A stretch of DNA of 10,204 nt from an uncultured Oscillospiraceae bacterium (GTDB lineage: Bacteria > Bacillota > Clostridia > Oscillospirales > Oscillospiraceae). Shown here piece by piece: positions 1 through 5,061 of this stretch; position 1 is the first letter of the stretch; each line of letters opens with the position of its first letter. A program made the translations under genes and the position numbers. The notes beneath the pieces were generated by a model that did no database searches, was not told the origin of the DNA, and saw nothing but the letters and a program-made list of their open reading frames with translations. The stretch is from assembly GCA_900762005.1 (NCBI GenBank), contig CAAFEV010000321.1, positions 1 to 10,204 of the forward strand, written 5' to 3'.

Positions 1-870
1 AGCCTGTAAAACATACCATTGTTCTCTGTCATACCCCCGAATGATGTCAATGGTCTGTCTTTTGCTGTCATCGACGCGGTATTCCACACGCACGAGGCTG
101 TATTTTTCAAAGGTCGTGCCGTAGTATTCCTTACAAAATTCCTCCGTTTGCGGCTTTGACGCCGAATTCATTTTGGCGGATTCCACCGCTTTTGCCTCGC
201 TGCGATCTCCGGCGGCAACCTCATAGTCAAACATTACATCGTCAATGGTATGGTCGTTTTGCAGCTCCGGCAGATAAGCCAGCACATCCTCCTCATCCTC
301 ACAGATCAGCGCATGAATATAATTGACGGCACGTTCCTCATATTGCGACTTGACGTAGAACCGATAGGCAAAGAACCCGGCAACGAGCAGCACCAGCACG
401 CCGAGCACAATAAACACGACGAGCTTCTTTTTCTTCTTTTTCGGTTTTTGTTCGGCAGGAATACCGGGCTGCTGTGAAATCGGCATCGCGGCTTGCTCAT
501 TCGGCTGATAAAGCGGCGATACGGTGTAAACGGATTGCGGCTCCTCCGGCGCGGCATAGACGGGCTGTGGCTCCTCCGGTGCGGCATAGTAGACGGGCTG
601 CGGCTCCTCCGGCGCGGCATAGACGGGCTGTGGCTCCTCCGGTGCGGCATAGATGGGCTGCGGCTCCTCCGGTGCGGCATAGATGGGCTGCGGCTCCTCC
701 GGTGCAGCATAGACGGGCTGCGGCTCCTCCGGTGCAGCATAGACGGGCTGCGGCTCCTCCGGCGCGGCGGGTTGTCTGTCGAGCTGCGCGATGTCATACA
801 TCGGCGTACCGCATTTTATGCAAAACTTAGCACTGTTGGCGTTTTCACTTCCGCAATGTGTACAAAACAT
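1..870 (-). CDS. Zinc-ribbon membrane protein with decapeptide-repeat linker (3' end outside window)
   Basis: Unbroken reading frame of 290 codons from ATG at 870 to the window edge with no stop, so the C-terminus is missing. The N-terminus has a zinc ribbon with Cys at 3, 6, 17 and 20 (CTHCG...FCIKCG). Residues 35-115 are eight copies of a Pro/Glu-rich decapeptide (AAPEEPQPVY type). A Gln/Pro-rich stretch follows, then six lysines (144-149) and one membrane helix (about 150-168: LVVFIVLGVLVLLVAGFFAY). The visible C-terminal part (about 120 residues) is charged, with no motif I recognise. By the positive-inside rule, the zinc ribbon and repeats should be cytoplasmic and the C-terminal domain outside. 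This layout resembles the zinc-ribbon, single-pass proteins of the TcaA/YvbJ kind, many of unknown function; that link is by architecture only. The ribosome binding site AGAGGAG lies about 7 bases before the ATG. It is transcribed divergently from the GntR operon. Specific role unknown. Confidence 0.88.
   Translation of the reverse strand, partial: MFCTHCGSENANSAKFCIKCGTPMYDIAQLDRQPAAPEEPQPVYAAPEEPQPVYAAPEEPQPIYAAPEEPQPIYAAPEEPQPVYAAPEEPQPVYYAAPEEPQPVYAAPEEPQSVYTVSPLYQPNEQAAMPISQQPGIPAEQKPKKKKKKLVVFIVLGVLVLLVAGFFAYRFYVKSQYEERAVNYIHALICEDEEDVLAYLPELQNDHTIDDVMFDYEVAAGDRSEAKAVESAKMNSASKPQTEEFCKEYYGTTFEKYSLVRVEYRVDDSKRQTIDIIRGYDREQWYVLQA
526..768 (-). repeat. 30-bp tandem repeat array, 8 copies, inside the zinc-ribbon gene
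   Basis: Eight head-to-tail units, each encoding AAPEEPQPVY or a close variant. Units start at 526, 556, 586, 619, 649, 679, 709 and 739. Seven are 30 bp. The one at 586-618 is 33 bp because of an extra Tyr codon (VYYAAPEE). The core ctcctccgg recurs at 541, 571, 604, 634, 664, 694, 724 and 754 on the plus strand. Differences are few: Val or Ile at the ninth position, silent changes in the Ala, Pro and Gln codons, and a more diverged last unit (PQSVY). The near identity at DNA level suggests recent expansion by slippage or recombination. All units are multiples of three bases, so copy-number change would keep the frame and alter only linker length. The repeat also keeps other frames open, which gives spurious ORFs on both strands. 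Confidence 0.95.
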
Positions 871-911
871 CAATCTCGCTCCTCTCAATTTATCTTGAAA
901 CTTATAAATTT

Positions 912-941
912 ATCATACCATTATTGGGCAGCCTTTGTCAA
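912..941 (-). promoter_or_regulatory. Sigma-A-type promoter of the zinc-ribbon gene
   Basis: On the minus strand, TTGACA (936-941) and TATGAT (912-917) are separated by 18 bases. The -10 lies about 41 bases before the start codon at 870, giving a short 5' leader containing the AGAGGAG ribosome binding site (879-885). Both hexamers are at or near consensus. No operator-like palindrome overlaps this promoter, unlike the divergent one at 1020-1048. Confidence 0.7.
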
Positions 942-983
942 TCAAAACCGTGACAAGAACGGCTGTTTTCCGCAAAAAATGCC

Positions 984-1018
984 TTCAAAAATTTTTTTGA
1001 ATTTTTTTGGTTTTTCCT
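984..1018 (+). promoter_or_regulatory. A/T-tract block upstream of the GntR promoter (possible UP element)
   Basis: A run of A5 and T7 tracts lies directly upstream of the -35 at 1020. Its first part (984-1001) is an inverted repeat, TTCAAAAA facing TTTTTGAA with two extra T. Tracts at this position are typical of UP elements contacted by the RNA polymerase alpha subunit, or of intrinsically curved DNA. The hairpin reading (a terminator) is weak because the stem would be almost entirely A-T. The rest of the 871-1064 intergenic region holds only the two divergent promoters and the operator. Confidence 0.35.
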
Positions 1019-1019
1019 C

Positions 1020-1048
1020 TTGACAAATGTGTGTCATTGTATTAGTAT
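1020..1048 (+). promoter_or_regulatory. Strong sigma-A-type promoter of the GntR-ABC operon
   Basis: A perfect -35 TTGACA (1020-1025) and a -10 TAGTAT (1043-1048) are separated by exactly 17 bases. Transcription would begin near 1055, about 25 bases before the preferred TTG start at 1080. The -10 lies within the inverted repeats at 1038-1065, so a bound repressor would block polymerase. Confidence 0.8.
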
Positions 1049-1065
1049 GTTAATACACTAATACA
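1038..1065 (+). promoter_or_regulatory. Candidate GntR (YtrA-type) operator with three half-sites
   Basis: Three copies of one 7-base half-site are visible: TGTATTA at 1038-1044, and its inverse TAATACA at 1051-1057 and again at 1059-1065. The first and second form a 7-bp perfect inverted repeat with a 6-base spacer. The first and third form a 9-bp perfect inverted repeat (TGTATTAGT/ACTAATACA) with a 10-base spacer. The site covers the -10 and the expected transcription start. GntR-family repressors encoded first in such operons usually bind an inverted repeat in their own promoter, so autorepression is the natural inference. Confidence 0.7.
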
Positions 1066-1079
1066 TGGAGGTGAGCATT

Positions 1080-1445
1080 TTGCCTTGGGAATTACGCAAT
1101 GACCGTCAAATATGGCAGCAGCTGGCAGAGACGCTGACGCTTCGAATTGTCTCCGGGCTGTATCCCTCAGGGGTCAAACTGCCGTCGGTACGTGATTTGG
1201 CTGCCGAGGCGGGCGTCAATCCGAATACGATGCAGCGCGCACTATCCTCGTTGGAGGAAAGCAACCTGCTTTGCTCGCAGCGCAACACCGGGCGCTTTGT
1301 CACGCAGGACACCGACCTTATCAACGTCACGCGCTCCGCGCTGGCGCAGGCGGAATACGCGATATTCTGTCAGAAAATGCACCGTCTCGGTTATCACACC
1401 GAAGAAATCGAACAATTCTTTCCGAAAAAGGGGGAAACCGTATGA
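1080..1445 (+). CDS. GntR-family transcriptional regulator, YtrA subfamily
   Basis: A 121-residue regulator with an N-terminal winged helix-turn-helix (about residues 8-75). It shows the typical sequence run IVSGLYPSGVKLPSVRDLA, then AGVNPNTMQRALSSLE (recognition helix) and the wing GRFV. The C-terminal tail is only about 45 residues, as in the YtrA subgroup, which lacks the large effector domain of other GntR proteins. These are normally repressors of an adjacent ABC transporter operon and often respond to cell-envelope stress or antibiotics; that is family knowledge, not shown here. I prefer TTG at 1080 over the ATG at 1065. GGAGGTG (1067-1073) then sits 6 bases before the start, the protein begins MPWELRNDR as relatives do, and the ATG at 1065 overlaps the operator and precedes the ribosome binding site. 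The stop overlaps the next start (ATGA). From ATG 1065 it would be 126 residues. Confidence 0.93.
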   Translation: MPWELRNDRQIWQQLAETLTLRIVSGLYPSGVKLPSVRDLAAEAGVNPNTMQRALSSLEESNLLCSQRNTGRFVTQDTDLINVTRSALAQAEYAIFCQKMHRLGYHTEEIEQFFPKKGETV

Positions 1446-2170
1446 GCAACTATCTCGTCAACGCCGCGGGTGTGACAAAGCAGTACAGCAATGTCATGGC
1501 ACTGGATCACGTCAACCTTCAGCTCACTTCCGGGCGCATCATCGGTCTGTTAGGACCAAACGGCTCCGGCAAAACCACACTGATTAAGATCATCACGGGT
1601 CTGCTCTGCGCAAGCAGCGGCAGCATTCAAATTGACGGCAAGGACATTGGCGTGGAGACCAAGGCGATTGTCAGCTATCTGCCCGACCGTATGTACTACG
1701 CCGGTTGGATGAAGACACGCGATTTGATTGACTTTTTTGCTGATTTTTACGCAGATTTCCGTCGCGACCGCGCCGAAGCAATGTGTCACGCGCTCGGCAT
1801 CGGTCTTGATGCAAAAATTAAGGCAATGTCTAAGGGCACCAGGGAAAAATTACAGTTGATTTTCGTCATGTGCCGTGAAGCAAAACTCTATCTGCTTGAT
1901 GAGCCAATTGCCGGTGTGGATCCTGCTGCGCGTGATTTTATCCTGCAAACCATATTAACGAACTATTCGCCGGAGAGCACCGTGGTCATCTCCACGCATC
2001 TGATTGCCGATGTGGAGCCTGTGCTCGATGAGGTAGTCTTTTTGAAGGAAGGACGCGTTGTGCTCTATGACTCGGTGGACAATATCCGCGCCCGCGACGG
2101 CAAGTCCGTTGACGAGGTATTCCGTGAAATCTTCCGTACCGTACCGATTGGAGGTGCATGGCCGTGCTGA
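1442..2170 (+). CDS. ABC transporter ATP-binding protein (YtrB/BcrA-like)
   Basis: A 242-residue ABC ATPase. Visible motifs: Tyr15 as A-loop aromatic, Walker A GPNGSGKT (38-45), LPD at 80-82 in the Q-loop position, a divergent signature MSKGTREKL (129-137) instead of LSGGQ, Walker B LYLLDEP with Glu154, D-loop AGVD (157-160), and switch His186 in VISTH. The degenerate signature is common in the small ATPases of GntR-linked drug or envelope-stress transporters. It should pair with the permease encoded next and power export or a sensing/detoxifying cycle; the substrate cannot be told from sequence. The start at 1442 is chosen because it overlaps the GntR stop by four bases (ATGA) and has a purine-rich AAGGGGGAA just upstream. 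A longer frame from 1271 would overlap the regulator and adds only non-ABC sequence. The 3' end overlaps the permease gene. Confidence 0.94.
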   Translation: MSNYLVNAAGVTKQYSNVMALDHVNLQLTSGRIIGLLGPNGSGKTTLIKIITGLLCASSGSIQIDGKDIGVETKAIVSYLPDRMYYAGWMKTRDLIDFFADFYADFRRDRAEAMCHALGIGLDAKIKAMSKGTREKLQLIFVMCREAKLYLLDEPIAGVDPAARDFILQTILTNYSPESTVVISTHLIADVEPVLDEVVFLKEGRVVLYDSVDNIRARDGKSVDEVFREIFRTVPIGGAWPC

Positions 2171-2925
2171 GTAAGCTTCTAAAATACGATTTTCGCGCCA
2201 ACATTAAGATTTTCCTCTTCATCTGGCCTGCAATCGTCATCTTTGCCGTACTGGAGCGGCTTGCCATTTCTGCGGACATTGAAGGCTCCGCTGGCACACT
2301 TCTTGTATCTACCACAACGACTGTTTTTGTCTTGGCGGTAATTGCCGCAGTTGTCTTCTCGCTGGTGATATCCATTATCCGCTACTACGGCGGACTGCTG
2401 CGCAGCGAGGGCTACTTAATGTTCACCCTGCCGGTCAAGCCTTGGCAACTCATTTTCTCCAAATTTCTCACCGCCTTTGTTACGGTTTTGGTAACGGCTG
2501 TGCTGAGTGTGCTGTCCGTGATCTTCCTTTTCTCGGGAATTGACGGAATGCTGGAGGGGATTCGCCAAATCTGGAGCATGATGGATATGCCGACGGGCAC
2601 CACATTGATTTTAGTCATTCTGGTCTGTGTTGTCTCGACGGCAATGCTGCTGCTGCAAATCTATGTTGCCTGCGCCATTGGTCATTTATTCAAGCGGCTG
2701 CGCATTCTCTTCTCCGTCCTTGCGTACTACGCCATCAACATTCTAATAGAAATTGTCACCATTGCCGCATTGATTGTTGTCGGTGCCAACGGGTATTTTG
2801 ATAACATTTCCACCTCCGGCGGAAACTGCCTACTCGGCGGCATACTCTGCGGGCTGGTTGTGCTGTGTGTCGTTTACTACTTCGTAACGGAGCGCATTTT
2901 GCGCAAAAAGCTCAACCTCGAATAA
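2164..2925 (+). CDS. ABC-2-type transporter permease
   Basis: A 253-residue hydrophobic protein with about six membrane helices (roughly residues 16-35, 54-72, 101-123, 148-170, 178-205 and 219-240). A short cytoplasmic start precedes them (MLSKLLKYDFRA), typical of ABC-2 permeases that pair with YtrB-like ATPases. Between helices 2 and 3 is the family-like segment SEGYLMFTLPVKPWQLIFSK. It ends with a basic tail (RILRKKLNLE). It should form the membrane part of the transporter with the preceding ATPase. GTG at 2164 is preferred: GGAGGTG (2150-2156) is 7 bases away, and the protein then begins with the usual LxKLLKYxF pattern. The ATG at 2158 would leave only one base after that ribosome binding site. 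Either way it overlaps the ATPase gene (stop 2168-2170), implying coupled translation. A terminator follows 12 bases after the stop. Confidence 0.9.
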   Translation: MLSKLLKYDFRANIKIFLFIWPAIVIFAVLERLAISADIEGSAGTLLVSTTTTVFVLAVIAAVVFSLVISIIRYYGGLLRSEGYLMFTLPVKPWQLIFSKFLTAFVTVLVTAVLSVLSVIFLFSGIDGMLEGIRQIWSMMDMPTGTTLILVILVCVVSTAMLLLQIYVACAIGHLFKRLRILFSVLAYYAINILIEIVTIAALIVVGANGYFDNISTSGGNCLLGGILCGLVVLCVVYYFVTERILRKKLNLE

Positions 2926-2937
2926 GCACTTTTCCCG

Positions 2938-2970
2938 ACAAAACGGCTGCAAAATCTGCAGCCGTTTTGT
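2938..2970. terminator. Strong hairpin, probable bidirectional terminator
   Basis: A perfect 14-bp stem (ACAAAACGGCTGCA, 2938-2951, pairing with 2957-2970) with a 5-base loop (AAATC). In the plus direction the stem's T-rich 3' arm runs into TTTATAG, and in the minus direction the arm is also T-rich. It lies 12 bases after the permease stop and 8 bases beyond the aldolase stop, between convergent genes, so it can serve both. Confidence 0.88.
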
Positions 2971-2978
2971 TTATAGCA

Positions 2979-4001
2979 TTATAAAAGCAAAATCAGCTGC
3001 TCCACCGCCTGCGGCGTGGTTGCCCAGCTTGTGGCGAAGCGCACCACGGTATGCGCCGCGTCACAGACCTCCCAAAAATCAAAGGACACCCTTTGCCGCA
3101 GCGCACGCATTTTCCCGTTTTCGAGCACAACAAAAATCTGGTTGGTCGGCGAATCATTCCAGAGCGTGTAGCCCCGTTCGCGCAGGGCGGCTTTCAGTGC
3201 CGCGGCAAGCTGCACCGCCTGTTTGCCGATGCGCAAATACAGCTCGTCGGTAAACAGTGTGTCGAATTGAATCCCTAAAAGCCGTCCCTTTGCCATAAGT
3301 GCACCGTGCTGCTTCACAACGGTCATAAACTGTGCCGGTGCCCTGCGCGGAAACACCACTGCCTCGCCGCAGAGCGCGCCGACCTTAGTGCCGCCGATGG
3401 AAAAGGCATCGCAGTACCTTGCCAGAAGCGGAAGCGTAACGTCCGTATTCTCGGCGGCAAGTCCGTAGCCGAGACGCGCACCGTCGATGTAAAGGCGCAG
3501 ACCGTAGCTGTCGCACAGGCTGCATAGCTGTTGCAGTTCCTGTGCCGTGTAGAGCGTGCCGTACTCCGTGGGGTGTGAGAGATAGACCAATCCCGGAAAC
3601 ACCATATGCGTATGGTTGGCATCGTCGTAAAACTGCCGCAGATAGCGTTCGAGCGTCTCGGCAGGCAGCTTGCCGTCCTTGTTCGGCAGTGGCAGCACCT
3701 TATGCCCGGTGAATTCAATCGCCCCTGCCTCGTGGACGCCGATATGCCCGCTGTCTGCCGCGACAACACCCTCATAGGAGGCAAGTAGCGCATCTATCAC
3801 GGTCTGATTGGTCTGCGTACCGCCGGTTAAAAAGAAAATCTGCGCATCCGGTGCTTGGCAGACAACGCGGATTTTCTCCTTTGCCGACACAGTGTAGACA
3901 TCCTCGCCGTAGGGAATCAGTTGCTCGTAATTGGTCTGCGCAAGACGCGATAAAATCGCTTCGTGTGCACCCTCTAAATAATCACAGGAAAAGGAAAGCA
4001 T
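2979..4001 (-). CDS. PLP-dependent threonine aldolase / beta-eliminating lyase family enzyme (LtaE-like)
   Basis: A 340-residue fold-type I PLP enzyme of the PF01212 family (low-specificity L-threonine aldolase-like). Such enzymes cleave L-threonine or allo-threonine to glycine and acetaldehyde; exact substrate use is inferred. Visible signs: FLTGGTQTNQ (57-66), a phosphate-binding region; DSGHIGVHEAGA (83-94) with the His that normally stacks on the PLP ring; YIDGARLG (171-178) with Asp173, expected to contact the pyridine nitrogen; and SIGGTKVGALCGEAVV, where Lys206 should form the Schiff base. The length is usual for the family. The start is the ATG at 4001-3999: GGAGG lies 8 bases before it and the family-typical sequence begins there (MLSFSCDYLEGAH). 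A 35-residue extension to 4106 is open but contains the promoter, so it is not coding. Convergent with the permease gene and sharing its terminator. Probably monocistronic cytosolic amino-acid metabolism. Confidence 0.9.
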   Translation of the reverse strand: MLSFSCDYLEGAHEAILSRLAQTNYEQLIPYGEDVYTVSAKEKIRVVCQAPDAQIFFLTGGTQTNQTVIDALLASYEGVVAADSGHIGVHEAGAIEFTGHKVLPLPNKDGKLPAETLERYLRQFYDDANHTHMVFPGLVYLSHPTEYGTLYTAQELQQLCSLCDSYGLRLYIDGARLGYGLAAENTDVTLPLLARYCDAFSIGGTKVGALCGEAVVFPRRAPAQFMTVVKQHGALMAKGRLLGIQFDTLFTDELYLRIGKQAVQLAAALKAALRERGYTLWNDSPTNQIFVVLENGKMRALRQRVSFDFWEVCDAAHTVVRFATSWATTPQAVEQLILLL

Positions 4002-4034
4002 TGCTATTTCCTCCGTTTTTCGTTTCTGTTCCTC

Positions 4035-4063
4035 ATTGTAGCACAGCTTTCTCCGTCTCACAA
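4035..4063 (-). promoter_or_regulatory. Promoter of the threonine aldolase-like gene
   Basis: On the minus strand, TTGTGA (4058-4063) and TACAAT (4035-4040) are separated by 17 bases. They lie 34 bases before the ATG at 4001, with GGAGG (4010-4014) between. The -10 differs from consensus at one base. Its position argues that this gene is transcribed separately from the rubrerythrin-like gene upstream. Confidence 0.7.
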
Positions 4064-4100
4064 CTGTTTTTTCGGGAGTACAGTCGTCCGGTACAATAAC

Positions 4101-4138
4101 GCGCACCGCCCCGTGTCAGTCGGCACGAGGCGGTGCGC
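4101..4138 (-). terminator. GC-rich hairpin after the rubrerythrin-like gene
   Basis: A 10-bp perfect outer stem (GCGCACCGCC, 4101-4110, with 4129-4138) continues past one mismatch into a 4-bp inner stem (CGTG/CACG) with an 8-base loop. It lies 15 bases beyond the stop of the upstream minus-strand gene and before the aldolase promoter, as a terminator should. The following minus-strand sequence (GTTATTGTAC) has only a weak T run, so intrinsic termination may be partial. Confidence 0.55.
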
Positions 4139-4153
4139 TTCATCACTATTGTA

Positions 4154-4609
4154 TTATTGAATTGCTTCTGCAATTGCCGTTAATCGCTCAGCGTGACAGC
4201 GTTCGTCCGCCGCCAGACTGCAAAACAGTGCTTCGTGCTGTGGGAAGCGTGTTGCAAGGTCTTCATAAACCTTCGCACCCTTTTGCTCCGCCTCATAGTG
4301 TTCATGCAGTGCGGTGCAAAGGCAGGGTCTGCAATCATACGCGCCCGCGTAGGGCGTCGGAATGCAGCCGTAGTGCAGCACATAGAGCGCAGATAACCGT
4401 TTTGCATGACGCAGCTCATCGGCAGCAATCGCACGGAACACCGCGCTAAAGCGTCCGCAGCATCGGGAAAGCACCCGATAGGACGCACAATCGGTCAGCT
4501 CGTCGGCAATCAGCTCTTGCAGTTGCTCCTCCGGCGGCGTAGTTTCCTGTCCGTTCGCCGTCACCCGTGCCCAAACTGCGCGTACCTCGTCGGAATCATA
4601 AGGATTCAC
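4154..4609 (-). CDS. Rubrerythrin-like ferritin-fold diiron protein, Cys-rich
   Basis: A 151-residue protein with the four-helix diiron pattern of rubrerythrin/ferritin-like domains: Glu37 followed by Tyr44 (ELTDCASY), Glu65xxHis68 (DELRHAKRL), Glu108 followed by Tyr115 (EQKGAKVY), and Glu136xxHis139 (DERCHAERL). The two half-patterns are internally repeated, as expected for the fold. There is no C-terminal rubredoxin CxxCG module, so it is a stand-alone domain. Related proteins reduce peroxide or handle iron in anaerobes; which one applies here is inference. It is odd in having nine cysteines (41, 50, 51, 82, 93, 96, 98, 130, 138), including CRPCLC between helices B and C. The start is GTG at 4609-4607, with AAGGGAGG 7 bases before it. 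It follows the Cys-rich small protein gene by 62 bases without a clear terminator, so the two may be co-transcribed. Confidence 0.85.
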   Translation of the reverse strand: MNPYDSDEVRAVWARVTANGQETTPPEEQLQELIADELTDCASYRVLSRCCGRFSAVFRAIAADELRHAKRLSALYVLHYGCIPTPYAGAYDCRPCLCTALHEHYEAEQKGAKVYEDLATRFPQHEALFCSLAADERCHAERLTAIAEAIQ

Positions 4610-4627
4610 CGCAATTCCTCCCTTCTG

Positions 4628-4642
4628 TGACAGTCTATGTCA
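4628..4642. promoter_or_regulatory. Short inverted repeat before the rubrerythrin-like gene
   Basis: TGACA (4628-4632) and TGTCA (4638-4642) form a 5-bp perfect inverted repeat with a 5-base spacer, ending a few bases before the ribosome binding site at 4617-4624. It could be an operator or a small RNA stem. It does not match the PerR or Fur box consensus as I know them, and no clear promoter accompanies it. A chance occurrence is quite possible. Confidence 0.2.
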
Positions 4643-4671
4643 TTCGGGAGAAATCTGTGCAGCATGGCGGT

Positions 4672-4917
4672 TTAGGAGCTGAAAATGTTATTGACACCGG
4701 ACTGGTAGCAATAGGTACCAAGCCCCATGGCAGGCGCGCTGTCGGCACCGAGCAGGCAGTCCACCCAGTCTTGCAGGAATACGGTATAGGGAGTTCCCTC
4801 CATTGCAAAGCCGCATTGCATGGATTCCAAAGCACTTGCTTTTGCGGCGCAGGCGCACAGGCATTCGTTGCAGTTCAGTTTCTCATACAGGAGGGTCGGT
4901 TTCTCGTATTTTTTCAT
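4672..4917 (-). CDS. Cys-rich small protein, 81 residues, unknown function
   Basis: I do not recognise this protein. It starts MKKYEKPTLLYEKL, a charged leader-like beginning of a type seen on small Clostridia proteins. A cluster NCNECLCAC (Cys 16, 19, 21, 23) follows, then Ala-rich sequence and further cysteines at 35, 54 and 70, seven in all. The C-terminal half is mildly hydrophobic with Gly and aromatic residues. There is no long hydrophobic segment or typical signal peptide. The start is ATG at 4917-4915, with AGGAGG 8 bases before it (4926-4931), an excellent site. The upstream ATG at 4968 in the same frame (98 residues) lacks one. Neighbours are the giant SLH protein gene upstream and the Cys-rich rubrerythrin-like gene 62 bases downstream. 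It could be a metal-binding or redox peptide, or a precursor of a modified peptide; no modifying enzyme is in the window, so this is open. Confidence 0.7.
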   Translation of the reverse strand: MKKYEKPTLLYEKLNCNECLCACAAKASALESMQCGFAMEGTPYTVFLQDWVDCLLGADSAPAMGLGTYCYQSGVNNIFSS

Positions 4918-5021
4918 AAAATCCCCCTCCTTTCCGATGGGTGGGATACGCGGCATAGAGTCTGACATTTTTCTTCGAACAAATTAGGAAAGTTCTCCTC
5001 CGTCATGGCTGCAGCGCACCG

Positions 5022-5041
5022 CCCTCCCCGTAAGGAGAAGG
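5022..5041 (-). other. Possible hairpin downstream of the SLH protein gene
   Basis: In the minus-strand RNA, CCUUCUCC and GGGGAGGG can pair over 8 bp, including two G-U pairs, around a UUAC loop, 20 bases after the stop codon at 5062. No T run follows, so it is not a canonical terminator. It may protect the 3' end or be incidental. I find no other terminator between this gene and the Cys-rich small gene, so read-through is possible. Confidence 0.3.
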
Positions 5042-5061
5042 CTTTACGCGGCAAGAAGTCT

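Noticed and set aside
526..768. CRISPR-like array
   Set aside because: The units are contiguous 30-bp repeats without unique spacers and form part of an intact coding frame.
306..1023. Long open frames on both strands across the repeat region (Arg/Ser-rich, Ala/Pro-rich and Leu/Arg-rich translations)
   Set aside because: They are by-products of the 30-bp repeat, whose length keeps several frames open. The minus-strand zinc-ribbon frame has the Cys motif, membrane helix, ribosome binding site and promoter.
1271..1441. N-terminal extension of the ABC ATPase frame
   Set aside because: It overlaps the GntR gene out of frame, has no ABC-like sequence, and the ATGA overlap at 1442 is a clear start.
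4918..4968. Longer 98-residue version of the Cys-rich protein starting at 4968
   Set aside because: There is no ribosome binding site before that ATG, while AGGAGG is perfectly placed for the ATG at 4917.
4914..5006. A 30-codon minus-strand frame (MTEENFPNLF...) whose stop overlaps the start of the Cys-rich peptide gene
   Set aside because: It has no convincing ribosome binding site and is too short to judge. The ATGA overlap is suggestive of a leader peptide but could be chance.
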